A DNA stretch of 64,000 nucleotides, taken from Persicitalea sp963803495 (GTDB lineage Bacteria > Bacteroidota > Bacteroidia > Cytophagales > Spirosomataceae). The stretch covers positions 1,922,001 to 1,986,000 of the forward strand of contig CAWDMP010000002.1 of assembly GCA_963803495.1 (NCBI GenBank), written 5' to 3'. Shown in pieces: positions 16,662-26,484 of the stretch. Position numbers and translations under genes: made by a program. Numbering within the stretch: position 1 is the stretch's first letter; each line of letters starts with the position of its first letter. Below the pieces are notes generated by a model. That model had not been told where the DNA came from. It searched no databases and worked only from the letters and a program-made list of their open reading frames with translations.

Positions 16662-16901
16662 TTAGCCTTGCGGATGTGGAGCGGCAGAGAATGGCGGCAA
16701 AGCGAGAGGACGCTTGGGCATCACAACCCATAGGATGATGTAGAGCAGAATCACGTGCGTGGGTACCGGGATGAAAATGGCCAAGACGAGGAGTACGCGC
16801 ATCAGCACGACGTCGATGTCGAAGTACTCGGCTAAGCCGGCGGCGACGCCGCCAATGACCCGCTCGTTCATATTGCGGAATAATCTATTGTTATTGTTCA
16901 T
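16662..16901 (-). CDS. PspC-domain membrane protein
   Basis: 79 residues from the ATG at 16901 (MNNNNRLFRNMNERVIGG). The PspC domain is evident: VIGGVAAGLAEYFDIDVVLMRV followed by one long hydrophobic helix (LLVLAIFIPVPTHVILLYIILWVVM) and a Pro-rich tail. PspC proteins sense or respond to envelope stress in the inner membrane. The frame stays open to 16952, but a -7 box (TACCTTTG on the minus strand, 16932-16939) would put the transcription start downstream of that codon, supporting 16901. No pspA/B homologue is adjacent. Confidence 0.87.
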   Translation of the reverse strand: MNNNNRLFRNMNERVIGGVAAGLAEYFDIDVVLMRVLLVLAIFIPVPTHVILLYIILWVVMPKRPLALPPFSAAPHPQG

Positions 16902-16931
16902 GGCTGGTTGGTTTTTAGTGTTTGAATGCTT

Positions 16932-16939
16932 CAAAGGTA
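16932..16939 (-). promoter_or_regulatory. Putative -7 element for the PspC gene
   Basis: The minus strand reads TACCTTTG, matching TAnnTTTG, about 31 bp upstream of the chosen start codon. A possible TTG (16964-16966) is 24 bp further up, slightly far for -33. Confidence 0.4.
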
Positions 16940-17090
16940 CCAGGTTATGCACAGTAGCGGGAGCAAATTTCTATGAGCGGCCCCCTGGAATGAGGAAAGG
17001 CCTGCGGGGGATTTGGTATTAAATTTCGCTTAAAACCCCGGGATACACCTGCATTCGGTAAATGCATTTACATTCCTAATCCCAAAGAAT

Positions 17091-17160
17091 TAACTTTGCG
17101 GGTCTGATCGGCTCAAATCCTGACAATCTGGCACCCGGCGGGCTCCGGGTGTATTATTTT
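17091..17160 (+). promoter_or_regulatory. Promoter followed by terminator-like hairpin upstream of secA (short RNA or attenuator?)
   Basis: TAACTTTG (17091-17098) matches the -7 consensus. About 35 nt later CACCCGG (17132-17138) can pair with CCGGGTG (17145-17151), followed by TATTATTTT. A transcript starting near 17105 would either stop after about 55 nt or read into secA (17296). The rest of the 394-bp gap 16902-17295 holds a short hairpin (TGCATT/AATGCA near 17050) and an AT-rich leader in which TAGTAAAGAA occurs twice. Confidence 0.4.
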
Positions 17161-17295
17161 ACGTATATCGATTGATATAGAAGATTAACCAATTGCCATA
17201 CGTTTCATTTTGTGAAAGGTAGCCTGGCTGCTTTTAGAAAATGAAATCTATCTTGTTTATAGTAGTAAAGAATTTATAATAGTAAAGAACCTATC

Positions 17296-20200
17296 ATGTT
17301 AAAATTGTTCACCAAACTCTTCGGTACCAAGTCGGAGCGCGACCTGAAAGACCTGACGCCCTACGTGGGCAAGGTCAATGCCGAATACGCCCAGCTCGAC
17401 TCGATTTCCAACGACGAGCTACGTCAGGGCGCGATCGACCTCCGCGAGTACATCGCCACCCAGCTCAAATCCATCGATGAGGAAGTTGCGACGCTCAAGC
17501 AGCAGGCAGAGGACGAGCATGATGTCGATTCCAAGGAGACCATATTTAAGCAAATAGATGAGCTGAGCGAGGAGCGCAACAAGCAGCTGGAGGCTGTGTT
17601 GAATGAAATTTTGCCAAAAGCCTTTGCCATCATGAAGGAAACGGCCCGGCGCTTCAAAGAGCATGAAAGCCTGGAGGTGACGGCTTCGTTTTTCGACCGG
17701 GAGATTTCGGCTAAGAAATCGCACGTCACCATCGAGGGCGACAAGGCGCATTGGAGCAGTACCTGGGATGTGATCGGCCAGCCTACCCGCTGGCAGATGG
17801 TCCATTACGACGTACAGCTGATCGGTGGTGCGGTGCTGCACGAGGGTAAAATTGCTGAGATGGCCACGGGTGAGGGTAAAACGCTGGTCGCGACGCTACC
17901 CGCTTTCCTGAATGCCCTCGCCGGACTCGGCGTCCACATCGTGACGGTTAATGACTACCTGGCCAAGCGTGATGCCGAATGGAACGCGCCGCTGTTCGAG
18001 TTTCACGGCATGACCGTCGACTGCATCGACCGCCATGAGCCCAATTCTCTGGGCCGCCGCAACGCCTACAAGGCAGACCTCACCTACGGTACCAACAACG
18101 AGTTTGGCTTCGACTACCTGCGCGACAATATGTCGCGGACGCCCGAGGAACTCGTGCAGCGCAAGCACCATTTCGCGATGGTCGATGAGGTGGACTCCGT
18201 ATTGATTGACGACGCCCGGACGCCCCTGATTATCAGTGGCCCCGTGCCGCGTGGCGACGAGCAGGAATTCATGGAATTGAAGCCTAGCGTGGCGCGTATC
18301 GTGGAGGCCCAGCGCAAGCTGACGATGGATTTGCTCAATGAGGCCCGCAAAAAAATTGCGGCCGGTGATAAAGAGGGCGGCGGCCTGGCGCTGTTTCGCG
18401 CCTTCCGGGGTACGCCTAAATACAAGCCCTTGATCAAGTTTTTGAGCGAAGGTGGTATGAAGGCACTTTTGCAGGAAACCGAAGGCATCTACCTGGCCGA
18501 AAACCAGAAGCGAATGCCCGAAGCCGACGCGCCGCTGTACTTTACCATAGACGAGCGGCAGAACAGCATCGAGTTGACCGAAAAGGGCATCGACTTCCTG
18601 ACGGGCGATTCGGAGCAAACCAACTTCTTCATTATGCCCGACATCGCGGTCGACCTCAATGACTATCGAGAAAGACCCCGCCCTCAACGAGCAGGAGCGC
18701 GTGACGGCAAAAGAAGCTTTGATTCGTGATTACACCGTCAAGGCAGCGCGCATTCATACGGTCAACCAACTCTTGAAGGCCTACAACCTGTTTGAGAAGG
18801 ACGTCGAGTACGTCATCATGGATGGGAAGGTCAAAATCGTGGACGAGCAGACCGGCCGCATCATGGACGGTCGCCGCTACTCCGACGGGCTGCACCAGGC
18901 CATCGAGGCCAAGGAAAACGTCAAGATCGAGGACGCTACCCAGACTTACGCGACGGTGACGCTCCAGAACTACTTCCGCATGTACCACAAGTTGGCGGGA
19001 ATGACGGGTACGGCCGAAACCGAAGCAGGCGAGTTCTGGGAAATCTATAAGCTCGACGTCGTGTCGATCCCGACCAACGTACCCGTTATTCGGGGCGATG
19101 AGGAAGATAAAGTATACCGCTCGGTACGTGAGAAGTACAACGCCGTGGCCGACGAAATCGTGGAGTTAGTCGAGAATGGCCGTCCGGTGCTTGTAGGTAC
19201 TACCTCGGTAGAAAACTCCGAGATCATGAGCCGGATGCTGACCATGCGGAAGATCAACCACCAGGTACTCAATGCCAAGCAGCACCAGAAAGAAGCCGAG
19301 GTCGTGACCGAAGCCGGTAAGCCCGGTACCGTGACCATCGCCACCAACATGGCCGGCCGGGGTACCGATATTAAGCTGACCTCCGACGCCAAACAATCAG
19401 GCGGACTCGCCATCATCGGTACCGAGCGCCACGAAAGCAGGCGCGTCGACCGGCAGTTGCGCGGCCGGGCCGGACGGCAGGGCGACACGGGTTCGTCGCA
19501 GTTTTTTGTCTCACTGGAAGACAACCTGATGCGTCTTTTCGGTTCCGACCGCATGGCCAAGGTTATGGACCGCATGGGGCTGGAAGAAGGCGAAGTGATT
19601 CAGCATAGCATGATCACCAAGTCCATCGAGCGCGCTCAGCGTAAAGTGGAGGAAAACAACTTTGGTACCCGAAAGCGTCTGCTGGAGTATGACGATGTGA
19701 TGAACTACCAGCGCGACGCGATCTACACCCGCCGCCGCAATGCGTTATTTGGTGAGCGCCTGGCCGTCGATATCGCCAACACGCTTTTCGATTCCTGCGA
19801 GGATATCGTTGCCAGCACGTCCGGTAGTTTTGCCGAACTGGAACTGGCCACCCTTGCCACGATGGGCATCGAGCCGCCTTTCGACGAAGGTACTTATGGC
19901 GGCATGAACGACCTGCAGCGCGTTCAGAAACTTTACCACGCCGCCGAGCAGCACTACCGCCAAAAGAACGAGGCGATTGCCCAAAAGGCGCTGCCGATCC
20001 TGCGGCAGATTCAGGCCGAGCGCGGTGCGACGATCACCGAAATCATGATTCCATTCAGCGACGGCATCCGGCAGACGGGCGTGGTGGTGAATCTTGAAAA
20101 AGCCATTGCCACCGAAGGCCGCGAGATCATCCGCGAGATGGAAAAAGCCATCGTGCTCTCGCTCATCGACCAGGAATGGAAGGAGCACCTGCGCGAAATG

Positions 20201-20647
20201 GATGACTTGAAACAATCGGTGCAGAATGCGGTGTTCGAGCAAAAGGACCCGCTGCTGATCTACAAGTTCGAGTCGGTCGAGTTGTTCAAGCGCTTCCTGA
20301 GTAAGGTGAACATCGACATGATTTCGTTTTTGATGAAAGCCGACATTCCGCAAGATCAGGCCGCGCCCGAGCAGGTACGCCAGGCTCCGGTTCGTCGGCA
20401 GGCCGCGCCCGTCACACAGACCAACCGCGGCGATGAAGCCCAGGAGCCACGCAAAGAAAGCGGCCCCGAAGCCCACGCCCGGCACATGGAAAATACCGTG
20501 CGCCAGCAACCCGTCCGCGCGACCAAAGTCGCCGACCGCAACCAGAAAGTGACCGTACAGTACCGTGACGGCCGCACGCTGAAAGACGTCAAGTACAAGA
20601 AGGTGGAGCAGGACGTGGTGAATGGCGCTTGCGTAGTACTTGAATGA
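17296..20647 (+). pseudogene. secA: Preprotein translocase ATPase SecA (frame interrupted by one base near 18661)
   Basis: SecA drives secretory proteins through SecYEG. The frame opened at 17296 carries NBD1 (MATGEGKTLVATLPAFLNAL Walker A; FAMVDEVDSVLIDDARTPL DEAD box) and leaves SecA-like sequence after IAVDLN, stopping at 18729. SecA resumes one base over at 18659 with IEKDPALNEQ, the helical and NBD2 parts (RRVDRQLRGRAGRQGD) and a C-terminal tail. Removing one base at about 18661 gives ...VDLNTIEKDP... and a 1,116-residue protein, normal for the phylum. The usual metal-binding CxCxSGK tail is absent. Because SecA is essential, a sequence error is the likeliest cause. Both halves are otherwise well conserved. 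Confidence 0.9.
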
Positions 20648-20655
20648 TGGTTTCT

Positions 20656-20757
20656 GGTACAAAGTACTAGGTACAGGGTACCAGGTTTGGACAAAATTCA
20701 TACTTTGGTGCTGAGTGCGCTGAACTTCGCACAAAATACCTTGTACTTTGTACCCTG
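20656..20757. repeat. Inverted repeat of GTACAAAGTAC-type units between secA and psd
   Basis: The left arm (20656-20685) contains GGTACAAAGTACTAGGTAC. The right arm (20739-20757) contains CCTTGTACTTTGTACCCTG. The left arm follows the secA stop and the right arm leads into the G-poor leader of psd (ATG at 20780). Same layout as the other gap repeats but a different unit. Confidence 0.65.
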
Positions 20758-20779
20758 AACTTTTAACTTTAAACTTCCT

Positions 20780-21442
20780 ATGAATCTTCACAAAGAAGGC
20801 TACAGCATCATGGCCGGGACGGCGGCTTTGCTGCTCGTGATCAATTGGGCAGTTAGGTACTTCGTACCTGAACTGGAATGGCTGCACTGGCTGATTTTGA
20901 TCGCCAGCGTTATTTTCTTCGTCTTAATCGTTCAGTTTTTCCGGGTACCCAAGCGGCAGCCCACCGCGGATGAAAACCGGATCGTGGCACCTTGTGACGG
21001 CAAGGTAGTCGTGATCGAGGAAGTGGTGGAGAACGAATATTTTCAGGGTCCACGCCGTCAGATCAGCATATTCATGTCGCCGCTCAACGTCCATGTCAAC
21101 TGGAATCCAATTAGTGGGGTGGTAAAGTACTTCAAGTACCATCCCGGCCTCTACCTCGTAGCCTGGCACCCCAAGTCGAGTACCGACAACGAGCGTACGA
21201 CCACGGTCATCCGTACGCCTCAGGGCGTCGATGTACTATTTCGGCAGATTGCGGGCGCGGTTGCGCGGCGCATTCGCTGGTACGTGAAGGAAGAGCAGGA
21301 AGTGCGGCAGGGCACTCAAATGGGCTTCATCAAATTCGGCTCGCGGGTCGATGTCTTCGTGCCGCTCGATGCCAAAATCAACGTAAAGTTGAATGATAAG
21401 ACAGTAGGCAGCGTGACTGTGTTAGCGGAGTTGAATTCCTGA
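20780..21442 (+). CDS. psd: Phosphatidylserine decarboxylase family protein
   Basis: 220 residues: makes phosphatidylethanolamine from phosphatidylserine at the inner membrane. Two N-terminal transmembrane helices (about 11-53), then the PSD core with APCDGKVVVIEEV, FMSPLNVHVNWNPISG and AWHPKSSTDNERT. The self-cleavage site that creates the pyruvoyl group is Gly187-Ser188 in GFIKFGSRVDVFVP; the short form and the FGSR variant are what I expect for Bacteroidota. Co-directional with secA, separated by a repeat. pssA is not in the window. Confidence 0.92.
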   Translation: MNLHKEGYSIMAGTAALLLVINWAVRYFVPELEWLHWLILIASVIFFVLIVQFFRVPKRQPTADENRIVAPCDGKVVVIEEVVENEYFQGPRRQISIFMSPLNVHVNWNPISGVVKYFKYHPGLYLVAWHPKSSTDNERTTTVIRTPQGVDVLFRQIAGAVARRIRWYVKEEQEVRQGTQMGFIKFGSRVDVFVPLDAKINVKLNDKTVGSVTVLAELNS

Positions 21443-21447
21443 TTGTT

Positions 21448-22068
21448 TTAAAATGGCCTCCACCCACTGATCTGCTCGAAGAACCCCGGTACCGCCGCCG
21501 GGTACACAGCCGCCATGAAAAGCATCCCGAAAATGGCACCGTACATGTGCGCGTCGTGGTTGACGAAGCCGCTGCCGCGCCGCGACTCGTAGTAGGAGTA
21601 GCCGATAAACAGAATTCCGAAAATAAAGCCGGGAATGCAAAGCAGAAAATACAGACAGATTTCAAGCAAAGGCGCGTAAAGTACCGCCGAAAACAGCACG
21701 GCCGCTACCCCACCGGAAGCACCCAGCGAATTGTAGCCGGAGTTGTTCTTATGCTTCAAAAACGTGGGAATATCCGACACTATAATTCCCAAAATGTAGA
21801 GGGCCAGGAAGTAAAATTTTCCATTCGCACCAAACAACGAGCCAAAAAGCTGCTCGATTCCTTCCCCGATGAACCACAACGTCAGCATATTGAATAGCAA
21901 GTGCATGAAATCAGCGTGTACGAATCCCGACGTGATGAAGCGATAGTACTGGTTCTTACCCGCAACCCGTGCCGGATTCAAGATTAACTTGTCCATTACC
22001 GCCGGATTCTGCCAGGCGTAATAGCTAATCGCCACGGTGACGAGGATGATGATAATTGTGAGGGACAT
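21448..22068 (-). CDS. Rhomboid family intramembrane serine protease
   Basis: 206 residues with about six hydrophobic segments. Catalytic dyad: Ser118 in SLGASGGVAA and His174 in NHDAHMYGAIFG. The upstream HLLFNMLTLWFIGEGIE segment corresponds to the conserved His/Asn of TM2 that forms the oxyanion site. It cleaves membrane proteins within the bilayer; substrate unknown. It lies downstream of the polyprenyl synthetase gene on the minus strand and is convergent with psd (5 bp between stop codons). Its leader is the G-poor arm of the repeat at 22073-22157. Confidence 0.93.
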   Translation of the reverse strand: MSLTIIIILVTVAISYYAWQNPAVMDKLILNPARVAGKNQYYRFITSGFVHADFMHLLFNMLTLWFIGEGIEQLFGSLFGANGKFYFLALYILGIIVSDIPTFLKHKNNSGYNSLGASGGVAAVLFSAVLYAPLLEICLYFLLCIPGFIFGILFIGYSYYESRRGSGFVNHDAHMYGAIFGMLFMAAVYPAAVPGFFEQISGWRPF

Positions 22069-22072
22069 GTTT

Positions 22073-22157
22073 CAATGAGTGAATGATAAAATGATAGAAT
22101 GATAGAATAAAAAAAAGGTCCAAACCTATTCACTCATTCTATCATTCACTCATTCAA
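22073..22157. repeat. Inverted repeat of GAATGATA units upstream of the rhomboid gene
   Basis: The left part (22073-22110) contains AATGAGTGAATGATA and two ATGATAGA units. The right part (22128-22155) reads TATTCACTCATTCTATCATT and CACTCATTC. In transcription direction (minus) the G-containing arm follows the polyprenyl synthetase stop, and the G-free arm ends at the rhomboid start codon. Confidence 0.75.
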
Positions 22158-22159
22158 AA

Positions 22160-23134
22160 TTAAACTTCCCGCTCCACTAACTGGTGCACAAAACCCATGA
22201 GGGGTGCTTTGCGGGCGGGGTCGGCGGGGAGTCGTTCGAGGCAGTCGAAGCCTTTGTCGAAGTACTCCTTGATTTTTTGTTCGGTAAAGGTACGAATCCC
22301 TAACGAGTCGTAAATCGCCGTGACGCCTCTTACCTTTTCATCCTTATCGAAATTTTCGGCGGCCAGCCAACGGTCGAGGTTATTTTTGGACGAGCCCCTG
22401 GCGCGTTCCAGCGCTTCGATCAGCAGGAAAGTCTTCTTATTGGCGATGATGTCGCCGCCGACTTGCTTACCGAATTTGGCCGGATCGCCGTAGACGTCCA
22501 GCAGATCGTCTTTCAATTGAAAACCCAGGCCCATGTTCACCCCCGCTTCGTAGAGCAGCGTGGTAGCGGCAGCATCCGCTCCGGCCACGATGCCGCCCAA
22601 TTCCAGCGCGAAGCCCAGCAGCACCGATGTTTTCAACCGAATCATGTTCAGGTACTCGGCTTCGGTGACGTCCCAGCGGGTCTCGAAATTCATGTCGAGC
22701 TGCTGTCCTTCGCATACTTCGGCGGCGGTTTGATTAAAGCGTCGCAATACTTCTTTGATACGATCGGTCTCTACTTCCAGCAATAAATCGTAGGCCCGCA
22801 CCAGCATTACATCGCCCGAAAGAATGGCGACGTTGGCATTGAACTTCTCGTGCACGGTAGGTTGGCCGCGCCGGAGCGGGGCGCAATCCATGATGTCGTC
22901 GTGCATAAGCGTGAAGTTGTGAAACACCTCCACCGCTTGCGCGGGTTTGAGCGCTTTTTTCCAGTCGTCGGCGTAGAGCGTGGCCGCCATCAGGGTCAAG
23001 AGCGGCCTAAAGCGCTTCCCGCCCAGCGACATGATGTACCGAATAGGTTCATATAGTTCGACGGGATGCTCGCCGTAGGTGTTCTGCTCGATTTCGTCCT
23101 GTAAGGCCTGGAGCAGTTGGTCGGGTGTGGTCAT
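22160..23134 (-). CDS. Polyprenyl diphosphate synthase (trans-isoprenyl type)
   Basis: 324 residues from the ATG at 23134 (an ATG seven codons further up, at 23155, is an alternative). Both aspartate-rich motifs are present: DDIMD (79-83, in LMHDDIMDCAPLRRGQPTVHE) and DDLLD (209-213, in LGFQLKDDLLDVYGD), plus GGKRFRPLLTL for IPP binding. It elongates allylic diphosphates with IPP, feeding quinone, carotenoid or undecaprenyl routes. Product chain length cannot be told from sequence here; farnesyl or geranylgeranyl are likely. It is divergent from araB with a 229-bp gap. Confidence 0.92.
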   Translation of the reverse strand: MTTPDQLLQALQDEIEQNTYGEHPVELYEPIRYIMSLGGKRFRPLLTLMAATLYADDWKKALKPAQAVEVFHNFTLMHDDIMDCAPLRRGQPTVHEKFNANVAILSGDVMLVRAYDLLLEVETDRIKEVLRRFNQTAAEVCEGQQLDMNFETRWDVTEAEYLNMIRLKTSVLLGFALELGGIVAGADAAATTLLYEAGVNMGLGFQLKDDLLDVYGDPAKFGKQVGGDIIANKKTFLLIEALERARGSSKNNLDRWLAAENFDKDEKVRGVTAIYDSLGIRTFTEQKIKEYFDKGFDCLERLPADPARKAPLMGFVHQLVEREV

Positions 23135-23363
23135 GCGTAGGGTCAAATGCTGCACTCTTCAACCCGATTTGGGGCGTTAGGGTTTTTGAAAACATCCAAA
23201 TCCTGGTTTTAGGGCTGCAAGGTACCCAAAAGTCGGGCAGAAAAAGTACGCAACGCGTAAAGGGATCGCGACTGTAATCACCAAAAACGACCACCTACCA
23301 GTTTGTCGTTTACTTTTAAACATTTTTTCGACAAATTGCCTGACGCCAAAAACCCCCTTCATC

Positions 23364-25001
23364 TTGAAAAACCAATACACCATCGGCATCGACTACGGCA
23401 CGGACTCGGTCCGGGCGCTGGTCGTCGATGTCACCACGGGCGAAAACGTCGGTACGGCCGTGCATCACTACACCCGCTGGAAGCAAGGCCTCTACTGCGA
23501 CGCGGCTACTTCACAATTCCGGCAGCATCCGCTCGATTATCTCGAAGGGCTCGAAAGCGCGGTCAGGAATGCGCTGGATGCCGCGCCCGCCGACGTGCGG
23601 CCCCGAGTAGTCGGTATCTCAGTCGACACGACGGGCTCGACGCCCGTAGCCGTGGACCGCGCGGGTACCCCCCTGGCGCTCTTGCCCGAGTTTGCCGACA
23701 ACCCCAGTGGCATGTTCATCCTCTGGAAAGACCACACCGCCAACGCCGAGGCCGACGAAATCAACGCCCTGGCCCACCGCTGGGACGTGGATTACACCAG
23801 GTACATCGGCGGTATATACTCTTCCGAGTGGTACTGGGCCAAGATTTTACGCACGCTGCGCGCCGACGAAAGCATCCGCGAGAGCGCCTTTTCCTGGGTC
23901 GAGCATTGTGACTGGATCTCGGCCTTACTGACGGGCCACACCGATCCGCTGACCATGAAGCGCTCGCGCTGCGCGGCGGGCCACAAAGCCATGTGGCACG
24001 CGGAATTCGGCGGGCTACCCTCGCAAGAATTTCTGAACGAACTCGATCCGCTGCTGTCGGGCCTGCGCGAACGTCTTTATACCAGTACCTATACCTCCGA
24101 TGAAGCGACGGGTACCCTCTCGCCCGAGTGGGCCGAGAAACTGGGGTTGCCCAACAGCGTCGTGATCGGCGTCGGGGCATTCGACGCCCACATGGGGGCC
24201 GTCGGGGCGGGCATCGAGCCCTACGCCTTCGTGCGCGTGATGGGTACTTCGACCTGCGATATGCTACTAGCGCCCAACGAAGAAATCGGCCACTTGCTCA
24301 TTCGCGGTATCTGCGGGCAAGTCGATGGCTCCATCATCCCCGGCATGTTGGGCACCGAGGCCGGCCAATCGGCCTACGGCGATTATTACGCCTGGTTTCA
24401 GCGCCTCATCACCGAGCCAGTGCGAGACTTGCTGGGGCAGGAAACCGCCGACCAGATGAGCGAAAAACTAATTCCCTATCTTTCGGAAAGAGCCGCCCAA
24501 CTACCTGTGACCACGCACGACCCGGTCGCCACCGACTGGATCAACGGCCGCCGTACGCCCGATGCCAACCACACGCTGCAAGCGGCGATGATGGGGCTGA
24601 ATCTGGGCACCGACGCCGTGATGCTCTTCAAGGCCATTGTGGAAGCGACCGCCTTTGGCTCCAAAGCCATCGTGGATCGTTACCGCGATGAGGGCGTACG
24701 CATCGAGCAGGTGATCGCGATCGGGGGCGTGGCCAAAAAATCGGCCTACGTGATGCAAACCCTGGCCGATGTCCTGGGAATGCCGATCAAAGTAGCGCGT
24801 TCGGAGCAGGCTTGTGCCTTGGGTGCGGCCATGAATGCCTCGGTGGCGGCGGGCGCCCATCCTGATCTTTTTGCCGCTCAGAAAGCGATGGGTTCCGGTT
24901 TCGATGCGTACTATACGCCGGATGAATCGAAAGGTGCGCTGTACCGAAAGCGCTACGCAAAGTACCAGGCATTGGGAAAATTTACGGAACAACATGGTTG
25001 A
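23364..25001 (+). CDS. araB: Ribulokinase
   Basis: Phosphorylates L-ribulose, second step of L-arabinose use. 545 residues of the FGGY kinase family: N-terminal GIDYGTDSVRALVVD phosphate loop, SVDTTGSTPVAVD, SSEWYWAKIL, then VIGVGAFDAHMGAVGAG and the C-terminal ATP-site signature AIGGVAKKSAYVMQTLADVLG. Start is TTG at 23364 (KNQYTIGID); no in-frame ATG precedes it closely. First gene of araBAD; its TGA overlaps araA (ATGGTTGA). The 229-bp upstream gap shows no clear regulator site, and no arabinose regulator or transporter is in the window. Confidence 0.96.
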   Translation: MKNQYTIGIDYGTDSVRALVVDVTTGENVGTAVHHYTRWKQGLYCDAATSQFRQHPLDYLEGLESAVRNALDAAPADVRPRVVGISVDTTGSTPVAVDRAGTPLALLPEFADNPSGMFILWKDHTANAEADEINALAHRWDVDYTRYIGGIYSSEWYWAKILRTLRADESIRESAFSWVEHCDWISALLTGHTDPLTMKRSRCAAGHKAMWHAEFGGLPSQEFLNELDPLLSGLRERLYTSTYTSDEATGTLSPEWAEKLGLPNSVVIGVGAFDAHMGAVGAGIEPYAFVRVMGTSTCDMLLAPNEEIGHLLIRGICGQVDGSIIPGMLGTEAGQSAYGDYYAWFQRLITEPVRDLLGQETADQMSEKLIPYLSERAAQLPVTTHDPVATDWINGRRTPDANHTLQAAMMGLNLGTDAVMLFKAIVEATAFGSKAIVDRYRDEGVRIEQVIAIGGVAKKSAYVMQTLADVLGMPIKVARSEQACALGAAMNASVAAGAHPDLFAAQKAMGSGFDAYYTPDESKGALYRKRYAKYQALGKFTEQHG

Positions 25002-26484
25002 TTTAACACAATACGAAATCTGGTTTGTGACCGGCAGCCAGCACCTATACGGCGACGAAACGCTTCGGCAGGTCGACGCGCATTCTCAGGTGATCGCTAA
25101 GTACCTCGACGCCGCCCCCGCGATTCCGGTGCGGGTGGTGTTCAAGCCCGTCGTCAAGACGCCGGAGGAAATCCTGGCGGTATGCAAGGAAGCCAACGCG
25201 ACGCCCAACTGCGTCGGGCTTATTACCTGGATGCATACCTTTTCGCCCGCCAAAATGTGGATCGGGGGGTTGAAAGCCCTGCAAATGCCGCTGCTGCACT
25301 TGCACACGCAATTCAACCGCGACATTCCCTTCGCCGACATCGACATGGATTTCATGAACCTCAACCAATCGGCGCACGGCGACCGGGAGTTTGGGTTTCT
25401 GGTATCAAGAATGAAAATCAGCCGCAAAGTGGTCGTCGGTCATTGGCAGAGCGAGGCCGTAGCCACGCAAGTAGGCGGCTGGGCGCGGGCCGCCGTGGCC
25501 CGCTACCGGATGCAAACCATGAAGGTGGTCCGCTTCGGCGACAACATGCGGCAGGTGGCCGTCACGGAGGGCGACAAAGTCGAGGCCCAAATCAAGTTCG
25601 GCTTCTCGGTCAATACCCACGGCGTGGGGGATTTGGTAAAAATAATAAACGAAGTACCCGACGCCGACATCGACGCCCTGATGCAGGAATACGCCGATAC
25701 CTACCAGTTGGTAAATACCTTGACGAAGGGCGGAGCCCAACGCAGCTCGCTCGTGGAAGCGGCCCGCATCGAGTTGGGTTTAAAGTACTTCCTGGAAGAC
25801 GGCGGCTACACGGCTTACACCAATACCTTCGAAGACCTGCACGGGATGCGGCAACTACCCGGCGTCGGCTCGCAACGCATGATGGCGGCGGGCCACGGCT
25901 ACGGCGGCGAGGGCGACTGGAAAACCGCCGCTATGGTCCACATTATGAAAACGATGGCAAGCGGACTGCCCGGCGGCAACTCATTCATGGAAGACTATAC
26001 CTATCACTTTGACCCCCAAAATCCACTGGTATTAGGCTCGCATATGCTCGAAATTTGCCCCACGATTGCCGCCGGAAACGTGCGCTGTGAAGTACATCCG
26101 CTCGGCATCGGTGGCAAGGAAGACCCTGTCCGGCTGGTGTTCGACGGCGCGGGCGGCCCGGCCATCAACGTGTCACTGATCGACCTCGGGGACCGCTTCC
26201 GGCTGCTGGTCAACGAAGTGGAAGCCGTCGAGATTACTCAGGACTTCCCCAAATTACCTACCGCTCGGGTACTCTGGCAACCACAGCCAAGCATGGACAT
26301 CGGCCTACAGGCCTGGATTCTGGCGGGCGGCGCGCACCACACCGTGTACAGCCAAAATCTGCGCGTCGAGCACATCGAGGATCTGGCCGAAATGCTGGGC
26401 GTGGAATTGGTGGTAATCGACAGAAGTACCACCATTCGGGGATTAAAGAAGGAGTTAGCGCTTGGGGAGGCGGTATTTAAATGA
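24994..26484 (+). CDS. araA: L-arabinose isomerase
   Basis: Interconverts L-arabinose and L-ribulose, using Mn2+. 496 residues from the ATG at 24994 (MVDLTQYEIWFVTGSQHLYG), overlapping the araB end by 8 bp. The frame is open 53 codons further upstream but that part is araB in another frame. Family segments: LITWMHTFSPAKMWIGGL, LLHLHTQFNRDIPF, DMDFMNLNQSAHGDREFGF, LEDGGYTAYTNTFEDLHGM and the metal-binding HPLGIGGKEDPVRLVF. Co-translation with araB and araD is suggested by the overlaps. Confidence 0.97.
   Translation: MVDLTQYEIWFVTGSQHLYGDETLRQVDAHSQVIAKYLDAAPAIPVRVVFKPVVKTPEEILAVCKEANATPNCVGLITWMHTFSPAKMWIGGLKALQMPLLHLHTQFNRDIPFADIDMDFMNLNQSAHGDREFGFLVSRMKISRKVVVGHWQSEAVATQVGGWARAAVARYRMQTMKVVRFGDNMRQVAVTEGDKVEAQIKFGFSVNTHGVGDLVKIINEVPDADIDALMQEYADTYQLVNTLTKGGAQRSSLVEAARIELGLKYFLEDGGYTAYTNTFEDLHGMRQLPGVGSQRMMAAGHGYGGEGDWKTAAMVHIMKTMASGLPGGNSFMEDYTYHFDPQNPLVLGSHMLEICPTIAAGNVRCEVHPLGIGGKEDPVRLVFDGAGGPAINVSLIDLGDRFRLLVNEVEAVEITQDFPKLPTARVLWQPQPSMDIGLQAWILAGGAHHTVYSQNLRVEHIEDLAEMLGVELVVIDRSTTIRGLKKELALGEAVFK

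Noticed and set aside
17091..17160. tRNA, 4.5S or tmRNA gene
   Set aside because: No cloverleaf, no GGAA-type tetraloop domain and too short for these RNAs.
18640..18730. Programmed +1 frameshift in secA
   Set aside because: No slippery codon or stimulatory structure is evident, and three other genes in the window show the same one-base defect. A sequence error explains all of them more simply; not fully excluded.
19745..20887. 380-codon minus-strand ORF across the secA 3' half
   Set aside because: Antisense shadow caused by GC-rich third positions; no domain, and it runs across the secA-psd gap repeat.
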